From Mytilinidion resinicola (Eukaryota > Ascomycota > Dothideomycetes > Mytilinidiales > Mytilinidiaceae), in NCBI RefSeq assembly GCF_010093595.1, contig NW_022985439.1, positions 1,743,207 to 1,807,206 of the forward strand: a DNA stretch of 64,000 nt, read 5' to 3'. Positions 43,586-54,003 of the stretch are shown piece by piece. Below the pieces are notes generated by a model. That model had not been told where the DNA came from and searched no databases. It saw only the letters and a program-made list of their open reading frames with translations. Positions within the stretch are counted from its first letter, which is position 1, and each line of letters begins with the position of its first letter. A program made the translations under genes and the position numbers.

Positions 43586-44250
43586 AACCATAGGTACTTC
43601 GATTCTGAAGCGATAGAACTTCTCCACTCGTCTTGAATTTTACCATATTCACCTTGAATTAGATGCTAATACCATTCCTGAAGCGCCATAACGCTGCTCA
43701 CATAAAAATTACGCTTGCGCGGACGCCTTCCTGCATGATTCGCGAAGAGTCTCCTTTCGAGCGAAAACGAGCCTTGTGCGCCAGAAGACCACCACCAAGC
43801 TTGCATCACTGTCGCGACCCCTCAAGCGTCTTTATCGCAGCCAAAAAGTCCAACGGCACCATCAAGAAGTAATGGCTAGCCGTAGGGCTGCGGGTGGCGC
43901 TCAATTCATGATAGGCAAGGTACTTAACAAATAGGTAATCGCGGTGGGCTAGGTATTCATTATACTATGCGTCGCGAGGAAAAAGTGAGCTTGACTATGA
44001 AGACTATTTAAGAGATGTTCGTAAGTCATTATATACATTCTGGTTCAACTGGCTCTGCGAGTTAGTCCTTCACTAACTCATCATTAGCTTGCTGACTTGC
44101 TAACTCATCACGTGGTCCTCTGATCACGTGCTCATGTTACAATCTGTCTCAGGCCTCACACCAGTAGTCAGCTGATAGCAGCTCGGGCTGACAGGGTCAA
44201 GGTCGATCTCCAGATGTCTTCCGATCTGGGTTACAGCCGTAACAAATTCA

Positions 44251-47200
44251 CTAGCCTGGGAAACCTCGGCAGCGGCCTAGCCGCTGGTAAATCTTTCCCG
44301 TCTTGTACGAAAACCACCACAGATCCCACTCACCATCACGGAAGAGTTGCCGAGCTCGAACGTAGGTCTGAGATGTCTCGGCATTCTTGAGGTCTGGACG
44401 TAAACGGTGAGCAAAAGCATCAGCTTCATCGCTTTCGGAACCGCTGGGTGCAATTCCTCCGTTTCCTTCCGACATAGCGTTACTGACATGACTTTCAAGA
44501 GCCTTGTCAATAACTTCGGACACCTTCTCATCATTCTCTTCGTGTCCGGAGAAATGGATTCCATAGTCATCATAGTAGCCATATTCCGGGAAGGACCAGT
44601 TCTCCAGCGTAGACAAGATCTCCAGTGAATAAGGACCGAGCAGACCGTCATCTCCAGTCTCCGACACGGTTGTCTCATTTGAAAATATTTCGCCATTCCT
44701 GACAACCTCATAGAATCTGAAGCGCCACTTCAGACGTTTCGCAAGGGTGTAGAATTCGCTAAGCCAAAAGTCGATCGAGTCTGGAAAGAGAACCCTCCAA
44801 ATAGCGAGGTTGTCCCCAGAAATATCCACGTCTTTGGAGAGAGCAACGCAAAGCCCAATGCGAGTGAATAGCACAGATAGGTCATGCTGCCCATATGTGT
44901 GCAGTGTAGCCGTGATCCAAGGGAGATTCTTTGGAGATGTCAAGAATTGCGCAAGTCGAGTTATCGACTTCATATGATGCTCAAGGCTGACTAAACCTTC
45001 GAGATATGCGCGCCCAGCTTGGAAAGCATAATTACCATACCAGTCCCAGATGGGGAGTAAGACTTGTTGGAGCAGAGGAAACTTCTCATCTATCCTTTCG
45101 TACGAAGGTGTTTGTGCCGAGTTCTCGTTGAAGAATTTCTGAACATCCTCAAGCAAAACAAACGATAAGGAAGTACAGGCTAGGGACATACTTGTCTCAT
45201 ACAAGTTGCCAACGACCAACGGTAGTTCTTCGCGGGTGGTTGCTCTCTTGGCTTGTGCCGCTTTTAAAAAGTACTCTTTGACTGATTGGTGGGTAACGTG
45301 AACTCTTTGCAGGTCATCAATCTCCAGGAGAGGCCCACACAGTCTTTGGATCAGACCGGTGCAATCCAGAGGAATATCGTCGGGATTCATGTGACTCTGT
45401 TCGTCCTTGATAGAAAGAATGGTTGATATCTCTTCCACGCTTAACGGCCTCGGTATCCTGGCAATGCAGACCCACTCGAATATGACCTTCGCCATTCTTA
45501 GCTCATCTCCTTCGAAGCGAACTTGATGCTCGACCAGAATTTGCGAGTACAACTTCGACAGGTTGTCGGGCAGATTTTGAAGGCTCTTTTTAAGACATCT
45601 TAAGGTCGGCTGTCTCTTTGCATCTTCCAAAGCTAGTCTCGCATATAGCCAATGACCAGCCGATGCCTTAATGATCGCTTCGGAAACGTCCAAGCCAGCT
45701 GCTTCGGCAGCTTTAAGGGTCGTAGATCTCTCCACGCCAGCTTTTATGAAAGTCGGAATATAACGTTGAGTATCCGTGGTTGACATTTGGTATGCCAAGT
45801 AATCTGGATCCCAGTACTCGCAGGTTTCCTTGGGCAATGCTTGAGCGAATCCGTCGTTGATACATTGAGTATATCTGCTCGTGAAAAGGATTGGGAATAT
45901 TGTCGTCGGCCTAGCTTCGGTCCATAGTTTGGTAGCGCTGCAAAGATCGGATATAGCACTCTCATCGCATTCATCGACACCATCGATCACAATATATCCA
46001 GTGCTTTTATCGTCGCCGTCAGCACCATTCACCGCCGCGTATTCGGACCGAGCATTTGCTAAACATGTTAAAAAGATTGGTAGAAGGGCATAGAAAGAGT
46101 CTATCTGCCGCTTCCCACTTTTCTGGAAACTTCCTTCGATGTGGGTGAGAAGGCCTGGGGCCCAGAGTAGAAGTTGGGCAATGAGGCTACGAAGAACCGC
46201 TAAGGACGAATTCTTGTCAACGTTGTCGTTCTTGCAGAAGAAATACAAGATCGGCTTATCCGTTGCCTCTTTGAGGTGGTCGATGATGGACGAAGCCAAG
46301 ACCGACTTTCCACAGCCAGGAGCGCCATACACCCATAAAATCGCATGTGTATGGTATCTGGAATTTACCCAGCCTCTGTACTTCCCAAGCCTTTGAAACC
46401 AGTCACAACTCCCATCTTGCCGTTGAGCGCGCATTTTCCGAAGGTCTACGTCGAAATCAGATGGACCTCCAATCCATTGCAGAATTTCACGGAATAAAGC
46501 GCCTGCACAGAGTTATTAAAGCCCAATAATAAGACATCGAGACAAGAGAAGATTACGTTTGCGATCTTCGACCTCTTGGCGTCGAGCTGCGGTGTCCTCG
46601 GCAATATAGGCTGCAATAGCGGTAAAGTCGAATCGTTGTTCATGCTCCTTCATGGCCGTACAGACAGATTGGAAGTCTTCTCCGAAAGATGTAAACACTC
46701 TGGACACTGCCTTATCGTTAGAACAATTACCTCTCTTCACAGGAATCTTAAGAGAATCACACCTGCTCTCTTCTTGTTATACTGGACCAGACGAGTGCAG
46801 AAATCCAAGTAATCAGCATAGAGAAAGCCGAGTGAAGCTTGAACCATTTCGTTCTTCCCGAAAACATTCTCGTAGCAGGTGATTCGGTCAATATTTTGGC
46901 CGATGGTTGACAATACAAGCCCAAGATAATCCACCAAGTCAATGTGTTCACAACATATCTAGAAGTAATTTGCAGGTTGAGCCCCAATCCACTAACGTAA
47001 TATGTGACTATCATACCTGCACAACCAACTTCAATGGCGCCCAAATTGAACATCCTATCATAGAGTTGGCTTGAACAGCGACATCTATGACTGATCCAAA
47101 TCTCTTCAGAGGCCTCAGGCTTTTGTTGAGTATATTCCAAATCCGGTAGCGCTTATCTCCTTCCCGATAACGATACCCAAACGGTTCTTGGGCCTCTGGT

Positions 47201-47355
47201 GCGCCTATTATTTTTGACACCTTATCCAGGAACTCCCTTATGTTCATAGATTCTTGAAATTGGACAGCTTGTTCTGGAGACAGACGACTCATGTGTTTTG
47301 TCAAGGCATATTCCCATGAGGTAGTGGAGGGCTCAGAATCGAGCAAGTCGGCCAT
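44251..47355 (-). CDS. NACHT-type STAND (NLR-like) protein
   Basis: 978-aa signal-transduction ATPase of the fungal NLR-like class. These act as sensors in heterokaryon incompatibility and probably innate immunity. Exons on the minus strand: 47017-47355, 46763-46958, 46557-46706, 44251-46502, all in phase. The N-terminal ~230 residues resemble the helical DUF7708-type effector/adaptor region (IWAPLKLVVQ, YADYLDFCTRLVQ). The linker LREILQWIGG is better read as FREILQWIGGPSDFDVDL. Then come the Walker A VYGAPGCGKSVLASS (about 288) and Walker B YIVIDGVDECD (about 400). After the NACHT and winged-helix region there are no recognisable ANK, TPR or WD repeats, and the tail is acidic. The gene sits between inverted repeats, with a transposase relic. 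Confidence 0.88.
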
Positions 47356-47956
47356 GATCGCAGCCTTGGCCCTTTATAAGGGCGGTAAGGCGGCACTATC
47401 ACGAAAACCTAACGATAGAAGAGGCCCGAGAGAGAAAAGAAGTGACGGCTAGAGCAAGGGCGGGTATGCCGTATTGTGAAAGCGATCTCTTCCGACCCGC
47501 TCTTCATTCAGCTAGAAACGTCTCCCTTATCGAAGAATCCTCCTGTTGCTTTGACACGTGGTCGGTCCTCTGCATGCGCTAGATCTATGATTGGACTCAA
47601 TTTGACCGGACCTACTGGGATATGTACAGTAGCAAATTACACCCTTTTCCGGAGCAAAGTTTCGCAAAAGTTGCCTGATTTCAAGAAGAGGCCAAGACGC
47701 CTTCCAGCTGTTGCGGTGCGGGGTTAGATTTTTTGCAGCTGAGCCAACTAAGCACAGTGGCCAATAGCAGAGCACTATAAATGGCAATGAAAAAAAATAA
47801 AAAATAAAATTTTTAGGTGGACGATCCATATTCAGTCATATTCAACTGTACGAACATTACGAGTTTGAAAGGACGCCTCAAATTTCATACTTGCTGGAGG
47901 GCCCACGTTGCCGCGTCCAACGGGCTGGCTGCGGCTTGGTGCCCGGCCGCCGCCAG
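47356..47956. other. intergenic, NLR upstream region
   Basis: About 600 bp upstream of the NLR start, including an A-rich run near 47788-47815. No gene recognised. Confidence 0.4.
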
Positions 47957-48178
47957 CTACATATGAACTTTGTTCGCGGACCGCCGGCGGGCGAGGCTGA
48001 AGGCTAGCGAAGGTATGAACTTGATGCGTACGGGAAATCCGAGGGCAGCCATTCGTAGTAGAAATATGACGAGGGCTTTCTCTTCTGACGGAGTGAGGTA
48101 TTGCTGGCTTTCGGCCTTAGTCTTTCTTTGAGGGTCGTCCGCGGCGACGATACCACACAGTGGTGCGAGATACAGCAT
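47957..48178 (-). pseudogene. pogo/Fot1-type transposase fragment (HTH region)
   Basis: The minus-strand reading contains SQQYLTPSEEKALVIFLLRM followed by LGFPVRIKF and SLAFSLARRRS. This is the CENP-B-like DNA-binding segment found at the N-terminus of Fot1/pogo-family transposases. Nothing of the DDE catalytic domain follows, and the preceding residues are out of the expected frame. It is therefore a truncated relic inside inverted-repeat-bounded segment 2. Confidence 0.7.
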
Positions 48179-49320
48179 CTGGATGCGTCCGGTGGTCTAG
48201 CGCAGATTTGAAGCCACAGGTGGTAGGTGGGATTAGAACGGAGGAAGCTCTTTTCTGGCCTGATTCTTACTAAGGCTGAGCTGGATTTGCTAAAAACACG
48301 GTACCGCGAAGTGTAACTCTCATATATTACCCCGTTTTATCGGCTGACTCGATGGCCTGATATCTGCGGTGGTGGCCACGTGCTTGGCGTGAGAAGTTAG
48401 CGTTCGACGCTTGATTACATCAGCGTGTATTGAAACGAGATGATAATTCATGTTCTGTCTTTGGCGCGCGTTGTCCATTGTTGCGTTGAGCACCCGTTCG
48501 CGCCCTCCTTTCCAGCATCATTACAGTGAGCCTAGAATCATGGATTTTCTTATTTGAATTTTCGTCTCATAGTTCCGAAATGCGAAGATATGCCAATATT
48601 CGTGATTAGGCAGGGGATAACACCTGAGGCGCGAGTAAATTTCTAGCTGGAACCTAACGTTAGATGCAGAATTAGCTGGATAATAGTAGACAACGTCTGT
48701 ATATCTATACACTTGTGTAGGTATACTTAAGGTAGCTAAGAAGAGGTTGGCGTTCCGCTACGGCGGTTGTTCCGTTACGGGTGGACGGACGTGAGGAATT
48801 ATTGGAAAGCTGAGCCTATTAAGATACAGCATTAGCGAAGTCTCTAATGCGGGGTAGTAAGTAGTATATGAAGATATCCGCCCCTAGTAGCGTGCTGGTT
48901 TAAAATCCTAACTAATTTTAAGCCACCACTGGAGTGCAGTTACAACTGGAGAATAATCCCTCGCGAGCATTAGTTAAGGAAGGTTTAATTCCTTCTTATA
49001 AGTGGCTTCTCTTTGAGGAAAAAAAAAACGGTGAGGTTTTTCTAAGCAGTAATTAACGGCTAGTGCCGCCTCCGGTATTGATTGAGTGTTGGTGCCGTGC
49101 CGGTGCTGAATCGCGAAACCCCCCTTCTGCCGTAGGGCAACCAGGCAGCGTGACGAATTGACACACTTGCGCAATGCGCATTTTCGCACAGAGATTCTAG
49201 GCGTAAAACCCCCCCGGTGAATCATTCAGTTTGTGAATATATAAATACATAGAACCCGTCTCATCCGTTGTCTTGACCTCTGCTTGATCTTGTGTCGCTG
49301 TGGGATACCGATATACTCTA
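48179..49320. other. intergenic with right arm of segment 2
   Basis: About 1.1 kb without a credible gene. It contains the inverted repeat at 48750-48791 and the promoter of the kinase gene. Confidence 0.45.
48750..48791 (-). repeat. inverted repeat, right arm of segment 2
   Basis: Reverse complement of the arm at 43540-43585. On the plus strand it reads CGTTCCGCTACGGCGGTTGT and ends GGGTGGACGGACGT. Confidence 0.7.
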
Positions 49321-52300
49321 ATGGATCTAATGGAACACTCAACATTCGCAGCCTTGTCGGCCCCCCAAAACGATAGCGACAACAACGCTTCTCTTCTCTT
49401 ACCATCCTTGCCAGCGTTCAATTTGATCCTCCCTAGTCGTCCGAACAGCCCCTTACAGCTCGATGGCACTTCCTATCTGAAGTCAGCCGGCTTATTGGAC
49501 GAGTTTTATACCCAAGAACAGGGCCTATGTGACTCAACATGGCCATGTGGCCAGCCTATGAACAGCATCCGGTCACCGGAAACTATTTCTGGGCCTTCTT
49601 CGAGCCACGGGTTATTGGATAAATCGGCGATGTCATTAAGAAAAGAGTCTTTGGAGCAACAGCTCCGGGATGCTTTGTGTCAACATGCCCACAAAGAGTC
49701 GAAAGGCTTTCTCCCTCTGGACAAATTGAACCAACTAGTCGTGGAAGACTCGGTCGTAGAATCTCTCAAAAAATGCATGCCGGAGCTCTCTGTTGCTCGT
49801 GTTGGACGACTGGCAAAAAACATCTGCCCTGGATCCGTTCGACATTCATCGCGGCCATCTTTCTGCCGGATATTTGCGATATTGGTCATGATTGAACGGC
49901 CCCAGGAGATTCCCATTTTTGTCAACAATAATATCACCGACCACGAGTTGCCTCTTGTCAAGGCTCGTAATGAGAACACAGGCCGATCTGAATTGCGACG
50001 AAAAACACAACCCAATAAATCGCTGGAATGCCTTAACAAATGGTCATCGCTATTGGTGGACTTGTTCGAGGGATACCAGTGGACATTACTTTCGCGTTTC
50101 TTCTCGAGGGGCAATAACGGAGCTGTACGCTTCTACCCTCTTGACGACCAGACCATTCTTCCTTTCATCGAGGACTCTTCCCGCGACGCTACCCTTGAGG
50201 ATGATGAAGATTTCCAAGGCGGCCACGGATCTGTCTCCCGGGTCAAAATTCACCCTTCACATTTTGATTTCCACGATATCGCGGTATGTACAGATTGCCC
50301 CACTAACACTTGCACACTACGGCTCATTTACTAATGTATTTACTTCAAGGAAACCTATGAGACTGATTCCACCTTCGCGGTGAAGTGTCTCCACTCTCGC
50401 AGTCGCGAGATGTTTTCCAGAGAGGTAGACGCTCTCAAAAGGCTGAGTGGCCAAAAGCATATCGTCCCACTTCTCGCTACATTCGAGTACAAAAACAGCT
50501 ACCATCTCCTGTTCCCTTGGGCCAACGCCAACCTTCGACGGTACTGGGCCATGTTTCCCAACCCATCAACTGACACACGGTACGGGCTGTGGGTAGCCAA
50601 ACAGTGTAAAGGCATTGCCGAAGGGCTGAGTGTCATCCACGAACCCCCAACTGATCAAAGCGACGACTACGCTTACGAACCGGCCTTACAGCCAAGTCAC
50701 GGTCAGCCGCAGCGTACCAAGGCGTACGGCCGGCATGGAGATATCAAGCCGGAGAATATACTCTGGTTCAGAAACGGCCCCAACACTGACATTGGCGTCT
50801 TGGAGATTGCCGACTTTGGCCTCACCCGCTTTCATCACAGACAGTCTCGTTCCAACATCTCGCCTGTCGGTATGGGTAACTCGCCAACCTATCGCGCTCC
50901 CGAATTTGACATGCCCGATGGACTCTTGTCACGGTCCTACGACATATGGGCCCTGGGCTGCCTCTATCTCGAGTTCATCAGTTGGTACTTCCTCGGTTGG
51001 AGTGGTGTCATGGAGTTCTCCGCATCGAGGGAGACAAAACGAAATGACCTCTCAGCCGATGACTGTTACTTTGAGCTAAGCGGCTCCAGAGGTACTGATA
51101 ACATCTGCAGCAAAGTCAAACCCGCTGTTATTCGTGTAAGTCTCCAATAGTGACAAGCTAGAATCGCCTTCTGTTATCGGTCCATTCTCTGACATCATTG
51201 TAACAGTGGATGGCGTATCTACGTCAGCACTGGGCCTGCTCCTGGTTCTTTCATGATTTCCTCGATCTCATCCAGAATGAGATGCTTGTTGTCGAAACAA
51301 ATGGCGAGTCTCCGGTCCGGAGAGTCACTGCAGCCGGCGTGACACAAAGCATAGTTACGTTTTATAACCGCTCAGGCTCAGATGCAAAATACCTTTCCGG
51401 GAACAACCCTTTAAATGTCCCCCCGACTACGAGGCTATCTCACCCCTCGTGGGTTGGAAACTCCCAGTATCTGGAGACTCGGAGGCAACCAAGTAGCGTG
51501 GCCGAGTTAGAGGGCTACGATGCATCTGTCCCACACATAGTCCTGACGGATTATGACTTGTGGGAGTTAGAATTGGATTTGCCAGAGACAGAAACTAGGG
51601 CAAACCATCTCAGTAGCAGCAGCACTAGTGGCAGCAAGGAAGGGTCAACCTCTCTGAGCGACGTTCGTGCGAGTGAAAGTTCTACTTCCATCAGCAATCT
51701 AAGCCGGCGACAAGTCAGTACAACACAGACAACGCAGGATACAAACCTAGGACAGTCTGAGCATGAACGTTATTTCGCATGTCCATTCTTCAAACGCAAT
51801 CCTAGCAAATATGGGAAGATGTGTTCAAACGGGTGGAAGCACATTCACAGAGTGAAGTATGTTTTTGTACTACCCGTAGGCTTGATATACCAGGCTACTA
51901 ACCACTTACTCTAGAGAGCATTTATATCGAAGGCACCTTCTTACAAAGCACAGGTGCACTCGTTGCCTAGCATATTTCGAAGATGGCGCTGGTCTCGAAG
52001 CACATACCCGCTCCGTGACACCGTGTGCGTTGAGTGAGTCTCCAGATATCGAGGGCATCAACGCCGAACAGGAGCGGCGGCTCCGCTCGAGAAAGCGAAC
52101 AAGAACCGACGCCACGTCAGGTGACATAGATCGCGATTGTGAAAGATGGTGGGAGATGTATAAAATCATCTTTCCAGACACTAACCCAGAGCACATCTCT
52201 CCACGTAAGTGGGCCCAGGGCTTTCAGGACGTGACAACATGAGCTGACCAAGTCACATAAAGACAACGACTATAGCCACCTAGCTTTCACTACGCCGAGA

Positions 52301-52525
52301 TCCTCGGAAACTATCGCTGATTACAGCAAGTTTTTAAACCAAGGTATTCCGTCAGACGTGCAAATTGAGTTGCAGGCCACAATCAGTCGAGAGCTCGGGC
52401 TCAGCGAAGTAGATGGCAGGAAAATTATTGACATGATTTCTGTTTTGCAGCGGACGCTTCTGCAATCTTTTCAGAGTCAAAGGGGAAACTCACGCTCAGT
52501 AGATAACTACTCGACTTCAAGTTAG
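49321..52525 (+). CDS. protein kinase with C-terminal zinc-finger-like module
   Basis: 976-aa predicted Ser/Thr kinase. Exons: 49321-50283, 50350-51135, 51207-51856, 51915-52204, 52284-52525, all in phase. The N-terminal ~290 residues are unassigned. The glycine-rich loop GGHGSV is near 301-306, the ATP lysine is K333 in FAVK, the catalytic loop HGDIKPEN is near 450 (HGD instead of HRD), and DFG and the RAPEF (APE) segment follow. A long Ser/Thr-rich linker leads to ACPFFKRNPSKYGKMC, HLYRRHLLTKHRCTRCLAYF and LEAHTR, a C2H2-like pattern common behind fungal kinases and STAND modules. The first intron needs an AAG acceptor (50349). It neighbours the NLR-like gene, so a signalling link is possible but unproven. 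Confidence 0.85.
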
Positions 52526-53117
52526 TTAGGCGTAGCGTAGAATACAATACAGCTAGCTAAATATCTAATACCGCACTACGTAAGTGCACTAAACCCTTAT
52601 GCGAAGTACGGTATACACCCGTTCGCACGGATAAATCCGGGATGTATACTTTTAGTGGCTCAGTGTCTTTGAGCCTTGGAGCTGTTTTCTTTCGTTATAG
52701 AACTATCAATTTAATGCTTCAAAGTCTAAGATTTTATAGATAGTCGTGGTGCAGCAGGGATGCAAAGCTGATGCAGTTCCAAATACTTTAAAAGGAACGA
52801 TCGATAGCATAATTAAGAGGGTTGTATTTTTTAGGCTGATAAAGTTGCCTAAGGAGAAATGTCTAACGGATAATGACACCTTAATTACAACTTGATAGAA
52901 TCACGAGAGAAAGAGACAAGATACCTAAGCACCAAATTCATTCTGACATAGGGGGCTTTCCGCCACTTGTTGGGGGGGGGGAAGGAGAGGTGACGTTAGA
53001 TAGGCAGGGCTCTTGTCTTTGTGCTCGACACTTATCAAGATATAAAATTGGAGACCGTTGTTGTTTGCTTGATTGATCCATGGTATATATTACAGATGAG
53101 CCCCACGAAGACCCATT
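52526..53117. other. intergenic, right edge of the accessory region
   Basis: About 590 bp of AT-rich sequence with a run of ten G at about 52972-52981. No gene recognised. Confidence 0.4.
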
Positions 53118-53661
53118 CTAAGCATTGACACTCTCGGCTTCTTCACGCTGCTTTTGTCTTTCTTCTTCCTCCGGCGTCCGGGTTTTTAATTGGAGGGCGT
53201 GGATGCCTCCTTCACGTGCCATTTCGTCTTTGAGTAGGGCATACACCATACGGTGTCTTGCGGGCTGCATCTTTGACTTGAAGGCTTCGGATGTTATGAC
53301 GACACTGGATGAATGAAACCATTAGTTCGAACTATCTCACAGATTGTGTTGTTTATTCTCCTACCGGAAATGTGTCTGATCTTCGTCAGTTGTGATCTAG
53401 ATATCAGTGCTTGTGTCAGCATACCTCTCGTGATGTGCTCCCCTGCATCGCCTTATGATGGGCATGCTTGTGAGAGTCATTGTAGACCTCTAGAGTGGAT
53501 GGGTTGAATGCCTCGGAAAGCTGGAAAACTGTTAATACCATTTATACGGTAGATATCATCCCATAGGGACCTTCCTTGACGCGCATAGCATCTTCCACTG
53601 GTGTCATGGATTGAGCCATGGTAGACAGCAGCCTAAGACGCGCCGCGGCTCGGGGCAGCAT
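53118..53661 (-). CDS. BolA-family protein, probably mitochondrial
   Basis: Small BolA protein of about 124 aa. BolA proteins partner monothiol glutaredoxins in iron-sulfur cluster delivery. Exons on the minus strand: 53581-53661, 53425-53520, 53365-53375 (an 11-nt micro-exon) and 53118-53304. The micro-exon encodes THF plus part of the next Arg and restores the BolA core ETHFRVVI; it has perfect AG and GT borders. Other hallmarks are NDSHKHAHHKAMQG (with the conserved His) and QPARHRMVYALLKDEM...GGIHALQL. The upstream ATG at 53661 adds MLPRAAARLRLLST, an Arg-rich presequence; a second ATG at 53619 would give a shorter form. The first intron's donor is uncertain (GTCAAG at 53580, or a weaker one at 53570). 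Confidence 0.85.
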
Positions 53662-54003
53662 CAAACCTGATTTGATGAGTTGCGATGGCGGGGTGACGGA
53701 TGTATGAGGAAGGGTAGTGGACCCTGTTCACCAAATTGATATTCTGTTCCGAGCAAAGTCCGCCAAGCACGCTTCTTAAGCTGTGGAGGGGTCCCTCTCA
53801 AGCAACATCAACGAACTGCCCTCTTCGGCCACGACAGAGCAACAATCGGCAAGTTGAACGCTGGACCGGGCAATTGAGCAACCCGGCACCCCATACGACG
53901 CACTGCATGGCCAATGACGCCGGCCACCGCAATTAGAAGCTCCCTGTAGCTCCCCCGCTCGGTGCCCGACAGGCACCTCCGCAGGCTCCCCGATCAACCC
54001 ATA
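53662..54003. promoter_or_regulatory. divergent promoter region, BolA/malonyl-CoA synthetase
   Basis: 342 bp between divergent starts; no gene. Confidence 0.5.

Larger units (their letters stand above)
42171..44250. other. intergenic with repeat arms and a tRNA-like relic
   Basis: About 2.1 kb. It contains a tRNA-like relic, the right arm of segment 1 and the left arm of segment 2. Minus-strand open frames at 42665-42973 and 43010-43306 look protein-like in places (for example FDACVKSLKLFGFIP) but could not be joined or recognised; they may be a decayed gene. At 44053-44126 there are GAGTTAG/CTAACTC pairs and two TCACGTG sites upstream of nothing obvious on that side. Confidence 0.45.

Noticed and set aside
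52972..52981. Poly-G run as a G-quadruplex or regulatory element
   Set aside because: A single homopolymer without further G-tracts; it may also be a sequencing-prone site.
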